This document shows, one piece after another, positions 1 to 8,889 of a stretch of 43,159 nucleotides of DNA (positions are counted from its first letter, which is position 1; each line of letters starts with the position of its first letter). The notes under the pieces were generated by a model. The model was given only the letters and a program-made list of their open reading frames with translations, was not told where the DNA came from and searched no databases. The translations under genes and the position numbers were made by a program. The DNA is from Pseudomonadota bacterium (GTDB taxonomy: Bacteria > Pseudomonadota > Alphaproteobacteria > Rhodobacterales > Rhodobacteraceae), in NCBI GenBank assembly GCA_027592105.1, contig JAQCLA010000002.1, positions 1 through 43,159 of the forward strand, read 5' to 3'.

Positions 1-842
1 AACACCATCGACAGGTAGTTGGGGATGCCTGCCGCCACGATCTCGGGGGTGACGAGCAGGTAGAACAGCAAGATCACCGGAAATGCCAAGACCAGATTGG
101 CCACGAAGGTCACACCGATATCAAGCTTGCCGCCAAAATAACCCGCGGGGACCCCAAGGGTGATGCCGACCATGAAGGCAAATAAGGTCGCAAGTGGCGC
201 GATCTTCAGCACCTCGAAGGCGCCATAGATCATCCGACTGAACACGCAGCGCCCCAGATTGTCACCGCCGAGCAGGTAATAGACATATTGCCCCTCGCGC
301 GGAGCGGGCAAAACACTGCCCGGAAGTTCGTTGCGCATTTGGCTGATGACATCGATGGGCCCATGCGGCGCGATGCTTTGCACGAAGATCGCCGCAAAAA
401 CCCAAAACATCACCAGTCCGAAACCGGTCATGCCGATGGGGCTGTCGAAAAGCTTACCATATAACCCAAGGCGACGCTTGAAGCCGATCGAAAGCGCGAA
501 AAGCACCACAAGCCCGATCCAGACAGGGGTGAGCCGCGCGGCCATGGCGCCAATGATCCCCGATCTTTGCGGATCGTTCAAAACAACGCCGCCGATGATA
601 TGGCCGATGCAGACCAGCAAGAACACCAGCACCGCATAGCGCATCGTCATCAGCGAATAATCGACCGGCCCGCGCTGGAGGCTGAGCGAGTGATCGGCAT
701 TGATCACCATCTCGCCGGGGCGCATGCCGCCCAAGCTCAGCGCGACATTGACCACGAAGGCGGCCGCGAACACAACCACGGCGGCAAGCATGATCGGATT
801 GAGAAAAAGACCGATTTCACCGGACCATGATAGGGGTTCCAT
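1..842 (-). CDS. Peptide ABC transporter permease, DppC-like (3' end cut by window edge)
   Basis: Inner-membrane permease of a peptide/nickel-type ABC importer. My translation from the ATG at 842 gives about 280 residues running off the window, so the C-terminus is missing. The family motif GGDNLGRCVFSRMIYGA is present, followed by the hydrophobic segments of the binding-protein-dependent transport domain. The start has AGGAGG about 8 bases upstream and lies 13 bases after the DppB-like stop, so the two are co-transcribed and should pair as a heterodimer. Odd points: about three additional hydrophobic segments (roughly residues 14-38, 66-88 and 103-117) precede the usual first DppC segment (about 133-152), and the motif carries Cys where family members usually have Asp. 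No ATPase gene is in view; it may lie beyond position 1. Family is clear, substrate is not. Confidence 0.88.
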   Translation of the reverse strand, partial: MEPLSWSGEIGLFLNPIMLAAVVVFAAAFVVNVALSLGGMRPGEMVINADHSLSLQRGPVDYSLMTMRYAVLVFLLVCIGHIIGGVVLNDPQRSGIIGAMAARLTPVWIGLVVLFALSIGFKRRLGLYGKLFDSPIGMTGFGLVMFWVFAAIFVQSIAPHGPIDVISQMRNELPGSVLPAPREGQYVYYLLGGDNLGRCVFSRMIYGAFEVLKIAPLATLFAFMVGITLGVPAGYFGGKLDIGVTFVANLVLAFPVILLFYLLVTPEIVAAGIPNYLSMV

Positions 843-855
843 CTGCCCGTCCTCC

Positions 856-1944
856 TCAGGATATGCGGATACGCGGGTTCAGATACACATAGCCGATATC
901 CGAGATCAGCTGTGTCACCAAAACCACGAAGACGGCCACGACCGAACAGGCCAGCAGCAATTCAATGTCATTGTTCGAGGCGGCCTGAACCAAGGTCCAG
1001 CCAAAGCCGTTGTAGTTGAACAATGTCTCAACGATGACGACGCCGGTCAAAAGCCACGGGAATTGCAGCATGATGACGGTGAAGGGCGCGATTAGCGCGT
1101 TTCTAAGCGCGTGCTTGAGCACGATATTGCGAAAGCTCACCCCTTTGAGGCGGGCTGTGCGGATATATTGCGCGGTCATCACCTCGGCCATCGAGGCGCG
1201 CGTCATCCGCGCGATATAGCCCATGCCGTAAAAGGCGATGGTCATCACGGGCAAGGTGAAATTCCAGAAATTCGGCCCATCCATCGCGCTGCGCGCCGAG
1301 CCGAGGAAAAGGGTGCCGCTGTCAAGCCAGCCCCATTGCACCAGCAAGGGCGAAATCCCCGTCTGGGAAGAGGCCAAAAGCACGATGAAGATCACCCCCG
1401 ACACATATTCCGGCGTCGCCGTCGTGCCGATGGAGAAGGTGGACAAGACACGATCCGTGCGGCTGCCCTCGCGCATACCGGCCAGAACGCCGACCAAAAG
1501 CGCTGATGGCACGATCACGGCAAAGGCCCAGAACATCAAGATCCCGGTCAGCGCCAAGCGGCCACCGATGATATTGGCAACCTCGTCGTCCGAGACGGTG
1601 GAATGGCCCAGATCACCCTGCAGCAGGCCGCAAAAACGCGGTGCGGTTTCGGGCGTGTCGCCCGCATCCAAACAGCGCCCCCGCCATTGCCCTGTGGGTT
1701 CATCCAGCCGCACCCAACCTGGCACTACGCCCAGCCATTCGCCATAGCGCATGGCCAATGGACCGCCATAGCCGTTGCGATCGAGCCACGAGACGACCTC
1801 GGCATCGCTCATGCGCGCATTGCCTTGGGTCTTGGCTAGTTTTTCGAGGTTCGGGGCGAGATTGGTGAGAAAAAACACCACGAAGGTCAGGCAAAGCGCC
1901 GTCAGGATCATGACGCCAAAGCGGCGCAGGATGAAAAATGCCAT
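856..1944 (-). CDS. Peptide ABC transporter permease, DppB-like
   Basis: Inner-membrane permease, about 362 residues, partner of the DppC-like protein downstream. It begins MAFFILRRFGVMI, a typical DppB N-terminal transmembrane segment, followed by a large extracytoplasmic region (about residues 35-125) and the permease core with ALRNALIAPFTV, the EAA-type cytoplasmic loop region. The reading frame is open to 2007, but the ATG at 1944 is preferred because it starts at the conserved N-terminus and has AAGGA about 11 bases upstream. It sits between the binding protein and DppC gene in the usual A-B-C order. Substrate (dipeptides, oligopeptides, other small solutes) cannot be told from sequence. 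Confidence 0.9.
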   Translation of the reverse strand: MAFFILRRFGVMILTALCLTFVVFFLTNLAPNLEKLAKTQGNARMSDAEVVSWLDRNGYGGPLAMRYGEWLGVVPGWVRLDEPTGQWRGRCLDAGDTPETAPRFCGLLQGDLGHSTVSDDEVANIIGGRLALTGILMFWAFAVIVPSALLVGVLAGMREGSRTDRVLSTFSIGTTATPEYVSGVIFIVLLASSQTGISPLLVQWGWLDSGTLFLGSARSAMDGPNFWNFTLPVMTIAFYGMGYIARMTRASMAEVMTAQYIRTARLKGVSFRNIVLKHALRNALIAPFTVIMLQFPWLLTGVVIVETLFNYNGFGWTLVQAASNNDIELLLACSVVAVFVVLVTQLISDIGYVYLNPRIRIS

Positions 1945-2081
1945 TCGTCGCTGTGTCCTTACCGAGAGGGTCGCCGGATCGCGCCGCGCGCGGATGGACG
2001 GTCCCACGTATGGGTTGGTTCAGGCAGCCGGGGCCGAGGACCGGGGCGACCATTGGGCCGCCCCAGCAATTCAGGTGCAGA

Positions 2082-3719
2082 TCAGGAGGCAAGCCCCAGA
2101 TGATGCACGTTGATCTCGAACTTGGGATGCATATCCGCGTTCAAGACACCCTCGCGATAGTGGCGGAACAGCGAGCGCCAGAACGGGATGAAGGTCACCG
2201 CTTCTTCTTGCATGATCTGCTGCAGGCGGGCCGTCACCACGCGGCGGGCATCGGCATCTTGAATGCCGTTTGCCTGATCGAGAAGGCTGTCGAACTCGGC
2301 ATTCGAAAAGCCGGTCTCGTTCCATGCCACGCCCGAGCGATAGGCGAGGTTGAGGATCTGCACACCCAGTTCGCGATGGTTCCACTCGGTCGACGAGAAG
2401 GGATAGTTCAGCCAGTCGTTCCAGAAGGTCGAGCCGGGTAGAACTTCGCGCGTGACGGTCATGCCAGCATCGCGCATCTGTGCCGCGAGCGCGTCACAGG
2501 TGAAGCGACCCAAACCATCGTCGAGCGACACAAGCGTGAACTCATGATCGGCATGACCCGCTGCCGCAAGGCGTGCCTTGGCTGCGGCCTTATCGACCAC
2601 CATGGGGGGCAGTTCGGCATATTCCGGGTGGATCGGGCAGACATGGTGGTTCTCGCCGACCGTGCCTTGGCCGTTGATGCCCAGCTCCAGCACCGCCGAC
2701 AGATCAACCGCTTCCAGCATAGCGCGGCGTACCTCGACATTGTCGTAGGGGGCGTTCAGCTGGTTGGGGCGGACAACGATGGTGGCACCTGTGGTGACGT
2801 TGGACTGGTTCCAGCCCACAGCCGAGAACAGGTCGACGAATTCGCCGACCGTCTGATAGGTCATGTCGAATTCACCCGCCTCGGCGCTGGCAAACCATGC
2901 CGCCGGGTCGGTCCCCAGATCGACGAAGGTGACCTCGTCCAGATAGGCATTGCCCCAATAGGTGTGATCGGTATTGCGCTCCAGACGGCACGAAATGCCG
3001 ACCTGGTAGTCGGCGATCTTGTAGGCACCCGTGCCCACGCCGTGATCGAGCGGGTTGGTGCCGATCAGATCGCGATGCTGGATCGCACCGGGATAGTCGG
3101 CCATGCCGGGCACCAGCGTGATGTCGGCGGCGGGCAGGTTGATCTGCATGGTCAGCGGGTCGACAACGACCACGCCGCCGTCGCGCACCTTGCCGGTGCT
3201 GGCATCGACCAGACCGCCCATGCGCGCGGCCATCGAATTGCCCTCGACCGTGCTGTCGCACCAGCCGATGAAGTTGGCGGCCACATCCTCAGCGGTGAAA
3301 TCATCGCCATTGTTCCACTTGACGCCCGGACGCACGCGCAGCGTGTACTGGGTCGCATCGGCATTGGCCTCCCAGCTTTCGAGCAGAACGCCCGAGAACG
3401 ACCCGTCGCGGTTGTATTCGATCAGGTATTCCACCAGGCCCCGGGTGACATTGGCCAATTCGGACCAATCGAAGGTGCGAGGATCTTTCAGCGCCAGCAC
3501 GCTTTGCTGGATGCGCAGCTTACCGCCCATAGGCGGGGTGGCACGCTGTGCCATGGCAGGCTTGAGCCCGATCATGGAATAGGCTGCTGCCGCCGAAACA
3601 CCCAGCGCTGTCGCACGCACCAGGAATTCGCGCCGGTTCATCTGACCCGCTTTGTATTCGCGGGCATACATTTCCGCGACCGGATGGGTCGTCCGCTTTC
3701 CGCCGGAATGATGTGTCAT
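2082..3719 (-). CDS. Peptide ABC transporter substrate-binding protein, family 5 (SBP_bac_5), Tat-exported
   Basis: Periplasmic solute-binding protein, about 545 residues, that should deliver ligand to the two permeases encoded just downstream. The N-terminal region carries NRREFLVRA (twin arginines at residues 29-30) followed by an alanine-rich hydrophobic stretch and AMA before Q, which fits a Tat signal peptide rather than a Sec one. Core motifs of the family are visible: [20 protein letters not shown] and [18 protein letters not shown]. The frame extends to 3800, but ATG 3719 has AGGGAGA about 8 bases upstream. ATG 3641, directly before the twin arginines, is an alternative start. First gene of the importer operon; the AraC gene lies 249 bases upstream on the same strand. 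Ligand unknown. Confidence 0.9.
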   Translation of the reverse strand: MTHHSGGKRTTHPVAEMYAREYKAGQMNRREFLVRATALGVSAAAAYSMIGLKPAMAQRATPPMGGKLRIQQSVLALKDPRTFDWSELANVTRGLVEYLIEYNRDGSFSGVLLESWEANADATQYTLRVRPGVKWNNGDDFTAEDVAANFIGWCDSTVEGNSMAARMGGLVDASTGKVRDGGVVVVDPLTMQINLPAADITLVPGMADYPGAIQHRDLIGTNPLDHGVGTGAYKIADYQVGISCRLERNTDHTYWGNAYLDEVTFVDLGTDPAAWFASAEAGEFDMTYQTVGEFVDLFSAVGWNQSNVTTGATIVVRPNQLNAPYDNVEVRRAMLEAVDLSAVLELGINGQGTVGENHHVCPIHPEYAELPPMVVDKAAAKARLAAAGHADHEFTLVSLDDGLGRFTCDALAAQMRDAGMTVTREVLPGSTFWNDWLNYPFSSTEWNHRELGVQILNLAYRSGVAWNETGFSNAEFDSLLDQANGIQDADARRVVTARLQQIMQEEAVTFIPFWRSLFRHYREGVLNADMHPKFEINVHHLGLAS

Positions 3720-3745
3720 ATATCTTCTCCCTGTGTCGTTTTTGC

Positions 3746-3765
3746 GGACAGCTATCGCGCTGTCC
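3746..3765. promoter_or_regulatory. Perfect 7-bp inverted repeat in the leader of the peptide-importer operon
   Basis: GGACAGC and GCTGTCC flank a 6-base loop, 27 bases upstream of the binding-protein ATG. It could be an operator or a stem-loop in the mRNA leader. No T-tract follows on the minus strand, so it is not an intrinsic terminator. The role is inference. Confidence 0.4.
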
Positions 3766-3839
3766 TTATTCACCGCGGCGACAAATGAAATATCTGCCAA
3801 CGGACACCCGCATTCGGCGGTTTTTCTTTCGTTCCGTCA

Positions 3840-3854
3840 ATCACTAGTTGTGAT
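3840..3854. promoter_or_regulatory. Inverted repeat ATCAC-N5-GTGAT upstream of the importer operon
   Basis: A 15-base hyphenated palindrome lies about 120 bases upstream of the binding-protein start, in the gap after the AraC gene. Position and shape suit a regulator-binding site, possibly for the neighbouring regulator, but no consensus ties it to a named factor. Confidence 0.3.
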
Positions 3855-3968
3855 CAATCCTGAGCCGTTCCCGACCCCGCCCCGATCAAAAACGACATGG
3901 GCCCCGACCGCAACCCCCAGAAAGGTTTTTTTTTGCATGGCCGAGTCGTCCCGCTGGGCGATGTAAGG

Positions 3969-4757
3969 TCAGCGACCCGCACGATAAGCGATGGGGGCTT
4001 TTCCGGTCGCTTGTTGAAAGGCGCGGGTGAAATACGCCGCCGAAGAAAAGCCCAGTGTCTCGGCAATTTCGCGGGCGGGCATGTCGGTGTCGCGCAGCAG
4101 GCGACGGGCGTCGTACATGATCCGTTCGTTGAGAAGCGCCAGCGCCGGACGCCCAGAGGCATCGCGGCAGACACGCGACAGATGGGTGGGCGTCACGTTG
4201 AGCGCTTGGGCATAATCGGCCACGCCAGCGCCGCTGCGAAAGCGCACCTCGACGGCATCGGTGAAATCCTCGGCCAGACGATGTGATCTTTCCCGCAGTG
4301 CCAGCCCATGATCATCGCCCGTTTCCCGCGTGATCCAAGCCGAGATCAAAAGCCCATATCCCATCAAGGCACGGTTCATCGCAGGGGCTTGGGTGCTGAT
4401 CTCGCGCTCGGCCCTTTCAAGGTGGCCCGTCAAGCTGGCCTGTCCTTCGATGGTTGCGATGCGCCGCTGAAACGGCGTTTGCGGCAGACCAAGGTCATTG
4501 TCGGCAGGCAAGGCCAGTTCGATCCCTTGCAATTGCGCCGGAAGTTCCATCGCCATCTGTGTGCCAGCCGGCAAGAACATCGCCGTGTTCGGACCATAGC
4601 CGCGCGTCACCCCGCGGATCGTCGCGCGCCCTTGGCCACGGGTGATCCAATACAATCGATGCAGCGGTTGGCTATGCAATAACTCCAACCGCCACGCATC
4701 TTTCATGCGCAGCTTGCCAAGCGAGGTGATGCGAAAACCTTGGGCCGAGTCGGTCAT
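3969..4757 (-). CDS. AraC family transcriptional regulator
   Basis: DNA-binding regulator of 262 residues. The N-terminal half looks like an AraC_binding cupin (for example [14 protein letters not shown] near residues 36-49). The C-terminal ~100 residues hold two helix-turn-helix motifs, with [20 protein letters not shown] and the family signature [20 protein letters not shown]. It lies directly upstream of, and on the same strand as, the peptide-importer operon, so local control of that operon is a reasonable inference. The start ATG at 4757 has no strong ribosome binding site. Effector unknown. Confidence 0.87.
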   Translation of the reverse strand: MTDSAQGFRITSLGKLRMKDAWRLELLHSQPLHRLYWITRGQGRATIRGVTRGYGPNTAMFLPAGTQMAMELPAQLQGIELALPADNDLGLPQTPFQRRIATIEGQASLTGHLERAEREISTQAPAMNRALMGYGLLISAWITRETGDDHGLALRERSHRLAEDFTDAVEVRFRSGAGVADYAQALNVTPTHLSRVCRDASGRPALALLNERIMYDARRLLRDTDMPAREIAETLGFSSAAYFTRAFQQATGKAPIAYRAGR

Positions 4758-4854
4758 GGCGCGAGGCTGGGCTGCATGTCGGAATTATGCAAGCGAGTTG
4801 GGATTGAAGCGCTGTGATTGCGCGAAAGTTAGCGCTTTTGTGCAATCGTTGCGC

Positions 4855-5733
4855 CTAGCTTGGGTCGATGCCGCGCCAATCGCCCATGCGCGCGCGAAAC
4901 CATGTGCGCTGACGCTTGGCATATTGCCGCGAGGCGATGATCGCGGCGTCCCGCGCTTGGGTCAGGGTCAATTCACCATGCAGATGCGATATCAGTTCCT
5001 GCGCACCGATTGCCTTCATCGCAGGCAGGTTCGGGTTCCAGCGGGGCCAGTTCGCCTCGGCCTCTGCCAATGCGCCGCGATCCAACATCATATCGAACCG
5101 CCGCGCGATGCGCGTATTCAGCCATTCAACCGGCGCATCCATCCGCAGCGCGGTGCAGCTTGCCAGGGGCAGCAGCGGCGCGGGCGTGTCGGCCTGCCAC
5201 GCGGCAAGCCCTTGGCCGGTGGCCTGCAACACTTCCCATGCGCGTTGCACGCGCGCGCGATTGTTCAGGTCGATCCCCTTGGCGGTCGCAGGGTCGAGGG
5301 TGGCAATCATCTCGGTCAGCGACAGCGCATCGGCCTTGGTGCGGATCGCGGCCGGGGTTGCCGGGATATCGGCCAAGCCTTCGGTCAACGCGCGAAAATA
5401 GAGACCTGTGCCGCCCACGATAATCAGACGCGGCCCAGCCATCAGCGCCGCCACCTCGCGCAGCCAGTGGCCGACCGAATAGGCTGCGTCCCATGCGACA
5501 TGACCATAAAGCCGGTGCGGTGCTGCCGCCAGATCGGCGGCATCGGGGCGCGCGGTCAGCACGCACCAGTTTTCATAGACCTGCAAAGCATCGGCATTCA
5601 CGATGATCCCGCCTTGGGCCTGCGCGATGCGCAGAGCCAAGGCGGATTTGCCCGATGCCGTCGGGCCCGCGATCAGAACGGGGCGGTCAGCGGGGATGGT
5701 ATTCAAATCAATCAATGCGTTGCTCTGCGACAT
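4855..5733 (-). CDS. miaA: tRNA dimethylallyltransferase
   Basis: Transfers a dimethylallyl group from DMAPP to N6 of A37 in tRNAs reading UNN codons; cytoplasmic. The protein is 292 residues with the P-loop [16 protein letters not shown] at about residues 23-38, the conserved VNADALQVY following, [19 protein letters not shown] near the middle, and the C-terminal [14 protein letters not shown] typical of MiaA. A Cys-rich variation is not seen. It is a single gene, divergent from pyrH with 141 bases between. Its start at 5733 lacks a strong Shine-Dalgarno sequence. Confidence 0.95.
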   Translation of the reverse strand: MSQSNALIDLNTIPADRPVLIAGPTASGKSALALRIAQAQGGIIVNADALQVYENWCVLTARPDAADLAAAPHRLYGHVAWDAAYSVGHWLREVAALMAGPRLIIVGGTGLYFRALTEGLADIPATPAAIRTKADALSLTEMIATLDPATAKGIDLNNRARVQRAWEVLQATGQGLAAWQADTPAPLLPLASCTALRMDAPVEWLNTRIARRFDMMLDRGALAEAEANWPRWNPNLPAMKAIGAQELISHLHGELTLTQARDAAIIASRQYAKRQRTWFRARMGDWRGIDPS

Positions 5734-5874
5734 TCACGCCAGCGCCACGGGCGGCACATCGGGGTTTTGGGTCATTTTGGCCCTGCAAGAGGCGTTGAAC
5801 CCTGTGCGGTTTTAGACCATGGTGCGCGGTGCGCAATGCGCTGTGGTCACTTTCCCAAATCAAGGAGCTCGCCC

Positions 5875-6609
5875 ATGTCCGATAGCCCAACCGCACCGGC
5901 CGATGCCCGCTACAGCCGGGTGATGTTGAAAATCTCGGGCGAGGCGTTGATGGGCGATCAGGGATATGGCCTGCATCCGCCAACGGTCGAGCGCATCGCG
6001 CGCGAGGTGAAATCGGTTCATGATCTGGGTGTCGAGATTTGCATGGTCATCGGTGGCGGCAACATCTTTCGCGGCTTGCAAGGCAGCGCCCAAGGCATGG
6101 AACGCACAACCGCCGATTATATGGGGATGCTGGCCACGGTGATGAATGCGCTGGCGATGCAATCCTCGCTGGAATCGATTGGCGTCTATACCCGCGTGAT
6201 CAGCGCCATCACCATGAACGAGGTGGCCGAGCCCTATATTCGCCGCCGCGCGATCCGCCATCTGGAGAAAAAGCGCGTCTGCATCTTCGCCGCTGGCACG
6301 GGCAACCCCTATTTCACCACCGATACCGCCGCGACCTTGCGCGCCTCCGAGATGGATTGTCAGGCGATCTTCAAAGGGACCAAGGTCGATGGTGTCTATG
6401 ACAAAGACCCCAAGAAGCACGCCGATGCCAAGCGCTATGAGACTGTCACCTATGACGAGGTCTTGGCCCAGCATCTTGGTGTGATGGATGCTTCGGCCAT
6501 CGCCCTGGCGCGTGAGAATAGCCTGCCCATCATCGTGTTCAGCCTTGATGAGCCGGGTGGTTTCAAGGGTATTCTGGCCGGGCGCGGCACCTATACCAAA
6601 GTGTCCTGA
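5875..6609 (+). CDS. pyrH: UMP kinase
   Basis: Phosphorylates UMP to UDP with ATP in pyrimidine nucleotide synthesis; hexameric amino-acid-kinase-fold enzyme of the cytoplasm. 244 residues. Landmarks: [19 protein letters not shown] near the N-terminus, [13 protein letters not shown], and [20 protein letters not shown] in the C-terminal nucleotide-binding half. The open frame runs upstream to 4642 through antisense miaA; the real start is ATG 5875, with AAGGAG about 8 bases before it, where homology begins. First gene of the envelope cluster and followed by frr as in most bacteria, but rpsB-tsf, its usual upstream neighbours, are about 30 kb away. Confidence 0.96.
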   Translation: MSDSPTAPADARYSRVMLKISGEALMGDQGYGLHPPTVERIAREVKSVHDLGVEICMVIGGGNIFRGLQGSAQGMERTTADYMGMLATVMNALAMQSSLESIGVYTRVISAITMNEVAEPYIRRRAIRHLEKKRVCIFAAGTGNPYFTTDTAATLRASEMDCQAIFKGTKVDGVYDKDPKKHADAKRYETVTYDEVLAQHLGVMDASAIALARENSLPIIVFSLDEPGGFKGILAGRGTYTKVS

Positions 6610-6715
6610 ACGCCACCTCGGGCAATTGTCTGGGCGGATTCGGCAAGTCGGTTCTGGAAACCGCGCGCGGCTTTGGGTATCACGCCCCCAACAGGAGCGA
6701 TAAAGGGCCGAGCAG

Positions 6716-7282
6716 ATGGCAGAAGACGAACTTGACATCGACCTCGATGATCTGGCGCGCCGCATGGACGGCGCATTGGCTGCGTTGCGGACGGAATTCG
6801 CCTCGCTCAGGACTGGCCGCGCATCGGCCAGCATGTTGGAACCGGTGATGGTCGATGCCTATGGGCAGATGACGCCGATCAACCAAGTCGGCACCGTCAA
6901 CGTGCCCGAACCGCGGATGGTCACGGTCAATGTCTGGGACAAGGGCCTTGTCGGCAAGGTTGAGAAAGCGATCCGCGAAAGCGGTCTGGGTATCAACCCG
7001 CAGCTCAACGGCACCATCATCATGCTGCCGATCCCGGAACTCAACGAAGAACGCCGCCGCGAATTGACCAAGGTCGCGGCCCAATATGCCGAACATGCGC
7101 GCGTCGCCGTGCGCAATGTGCGCCGCGACGGTATGGACCAGATCAAAAAAGCCAAAACCAAGGGCATGTCTGAAGACGATGTGAAGCTTTGGGAAGAAGA
7201 AGTGCAGGAATTGACCAACGGCCATATCGCCAAGGTCGATGCCGCCCTTGAAACCAAACAAGCCGAGATCATGCAGGTCTGA
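6716..7282 (+). CDS. frr: Ribosome recycling factor
   Basis: Splits post-termination ribosomes together with EF-G. 188 residues, about the usual length. Characteristic segments are [26 protein letters not shown]-type loop (here [15 protein letters not shown]), and the C-terminal helix region [20 protein letters not shown] and [15 protein letters not shown]. It follows pyrH by 106 bases and precedes a strong hairpin, so it may close a pyrH-frr transcript. Confidence 0.97.
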   Translation: MAEDELDIDLDDLARRMDGALAALRTEFASLRTGRASASMLEPVMVDAYGQMTPINQVGTVNVPEPRMVTVNVWDKGLVGKVEKAIRESGLGINPQLNGTIIMLPIPELNEERRRELTKVAAQYAEHARVAVRNVRRDGMDQIKKAKTKGMSEDDVKLWEEEVQELTNGHIAKVDAALETKQAEIMQV

Positions 7283-7285
7283 TCG

Positions 7286-7309
7286 AATGGCCCCCAGCGG
7301 GGCCATTTT
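7286..7309 (+). terminator. Intrinsic terminator or attenuator after frr
   Basis: Four bases after the frr stop, AATGGCCCC and GGGGCCATT form a perfect 9-bp stem with a CAGC loop, followed by a short T run (TT beyond the stem, then C). The stem is strong but the T-tract is short, so partial termination between frr and uppS is the most likely effect. Confidence 0.65.
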
Positions 7310-7350
7310 CAGTTGGTGTCCTTTGTTTCCCATTGTCAGGATTGTCGTAA

Positions 7351-8067
7351 ATGCCCAAGGAATCCACCCGACCCGATCATGTCGCCATCATTATGGATGG
7401 GAATGGACGTTGGGCCCAAATGCGCGGGCGGCCCCGGCTATTCGGCCATGCGGCGGGCGCGCGTAGGGTCAAGGAAATCGTGCGCGCCTGTCCCGATCTG
7501 GGTGTGCGCTACCTGACGATTTTCGCCTTCTCGACCGAGAATTGGAAACGCACCCAGACCGAGGTCGCAGGGCTGATGCGGCTGTTCAAACGCTATATCC
7601 GCCGCGAGGCGCAGGCGCTGTTCGACGAGAATGTACGCGTGCGTTTCATCGGTGATCGTGTGCGGCTCGAGCCTGCGCTGGTCGATTTGATGGATGGGTT
7701 GGAGTTGATGACCGCCGGCAATTCCGGGACCAATCTGACCATCGCGCTCAACTATGGTGGCCGCGACGAGGTGACCCGCGCCGCGCGGCGCTTGGCGCAT
7801 GATGTGGCGTTGGGCAGGCTCGACCCACGCGAGGTCAGCGATGAGACCTTTCCACGCTATCTCGATACCCATGTCCTGCCCGATCCCGATTTGGTGATCC
7901 GCACCAGCGGCGAGGCGCGGATTTCGAATTTCCTGCTCTGGCAATCGGCCTATGCCGAGTATGAATTCATCGACACGCTTTGGCCCGATTTCAGCCCCGA
8001 GGTATTTGCCCAAGTCATCGGCCGATTTGGTCAGCGGGAACGGCGCTTCGGCGCGGTCATGGCCTGA
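7351..8067 (+). CDS. uppS: Isoprenyl transferase (di-trans,poly-cis-decaprenylcistransferase / undecaprenyl diphosphate synthase)
   Basis: Condenses isopentenyl diphosphate onto farnesyl diphosphate in cis to make the undecaprenyl carrier used for peptidoglycan and other envelope glycans. 238 residues. The motif VAIIMDGNGRWAQMRGRPR contains the catalytic Asp (residue 16) and pyrophosphate-binding Arg/Trp residues; YLTIFAFSTENWKR and DLVIRTSGEARISNFLLWQS are also diagnostic. It overlaps or abuts cdsA closely, and dxr, which feeds the same isoprenoid pathway, follows. Confidence 0.96.
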   Translation: MPKESTRPDHVAIIMDGNGRWAQMRGRPRLFGHAAGARRVKEIVRACPDLGVRYLTIFAFSTENWKRTQTEVAGLMRLFKRYIRREAQALFDENVRVRFIGDRVRLEPALVDLMDGLELMTAGNSGTNLTIALNYGGRDEVTRAARRLAHDVALGRLDPREVSDETFPRYLDTHVLPDPDLVIRTSGEARISNFLLWQSAYAEYEFIDTLWPDFSPEVFAQVIGRFGQRERRFGAVMA

Positions 8068-8074
8068 GGGCAGC

Positions 8075-8866
8075 TTGGGCTTGGCGCGCGACAGTTTCTC
8101 GGATTTGGCCACGCGGATGGCCACGGGTCTTGTGCTTGCCTTGATCGGTTTATCGGCTGTCTGGGCGGGGGGATGGTGGTTCACGGCCTTGGTCGTGATC
8201 CTTGTCGCGGCCTTGGTCTGGGAATTGGTCCGCATGCTGGGCGGATCGGCGCGCGGGGCTATCATCCTTGGTGTGATGGCGGGGGCTGCGATCTTGGCCA
8301 CCAAGCTGGCACCGCTTGTTGTGGCATTGATCTTGGCGCTCAGCGTGCCCTTGGCGGCGATGGCCATGCTTGCACGGCACAGGCGGCTGTTCGTGCTGAC
8401 CATCGCGATGATCCTTCTGGCCGGGGTCGGGCTGATCTTTCACCGCGACAGCTTTGGCCTGACTTGGATGCTGTGGCTGGTGCTGGTGGTCGTGGTGACC
8501 GATATCTTGGGCTATTTCGCGGGCCGGCTGATCGGCGGGCCGAAGTTCTGGCCGCGTGTCAGCCCGAAAAAGACATGGTCCGGCACGGTCGCCGGCTGGG
8601 TCGGGGCAGGGGTCGTGGGTTGGGCCTTCATGGCCCAGACCGGCGTCGGGGCCGAGTTGGTGGTGATATCGGTCGCGCTGAGCGTGGCGAGCCAGATGGG
8701 CGATGTTGCGGAATCGGCGCTCAAGCGACAGATGGGCGTCAAGGACAGTTCCAACCTTTTGCCCGGACATGGGGGCGTCTATGATCGCTTCGACGGGCTT
8801 CTTGGGGCGGCCTTTCTTTTGGTCATCGTGGAAAGCCTGACGGCCTTTCCGCCGCCCCCTCTTTGA
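8075..8866 (+). CDS. cdsA: Phosphatidate cytidylyltransferase
   Basis: Makes CDP-diacylglycerol from phosphatidate and CTP, the branch point of phospholipid synthesis; integral membrane enzyme. About 263 residues with a series of hydrophobic segments and the C-terminal CTP-transferase signature: SALKRQMGVKDSSNLLPGHG followed by GVYDRFD. There is no good ATG: in-frame ATGs lie either deep in uppS or inside the conserved N-terminal DLATRMATG motif. TTG at 8075, or TTG at 8081, follow GAGGG (8066-8070) and are the best starts. The choice between them is uncertain. Lies seven bases after the uppS stop. Confidence 0.92.
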   Translation: MGLARDSFSDLATRMATGLVLALIGLSAVWAGGWWFTALVVILVAALVWELVRMLGGSARGAIILGVMAGAAILATKLAPLVVALILALSVPLAAMAMLARHRRLFVLTIAMILLAGVGLIFHRDSFGLTWMLWLVLVVVVTDILGYFAGRLIGGPKFWPRVSPKKTWSGTVAGWVGAGVVGWAFMAQTGVGAELVVISVALSVASQMGDVAESALKRQMGVKDSSNLLPGHGGVYDRFDGLLGAAFLLVIVESLTAFPPPPL

Positions 8867-8889
8867 CTGCCCAGCGAAAGAAGGGGCCG

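Noticed and set aside
2544-3788. 414-codon plus-strand ORF
   Set aside because: Fully antisense to the binding-protein gene; high-GC antisense frames stay open by codon bias, and the translation shows no family features.
4642-5874. Long in-frame extension upstream of pyrH, suggesting a fusion protein
   Set aside because: It is antisense to miaA, has low-quality translation and ends at a proper ATG with AAGGAG where UMP kinase homology begins.
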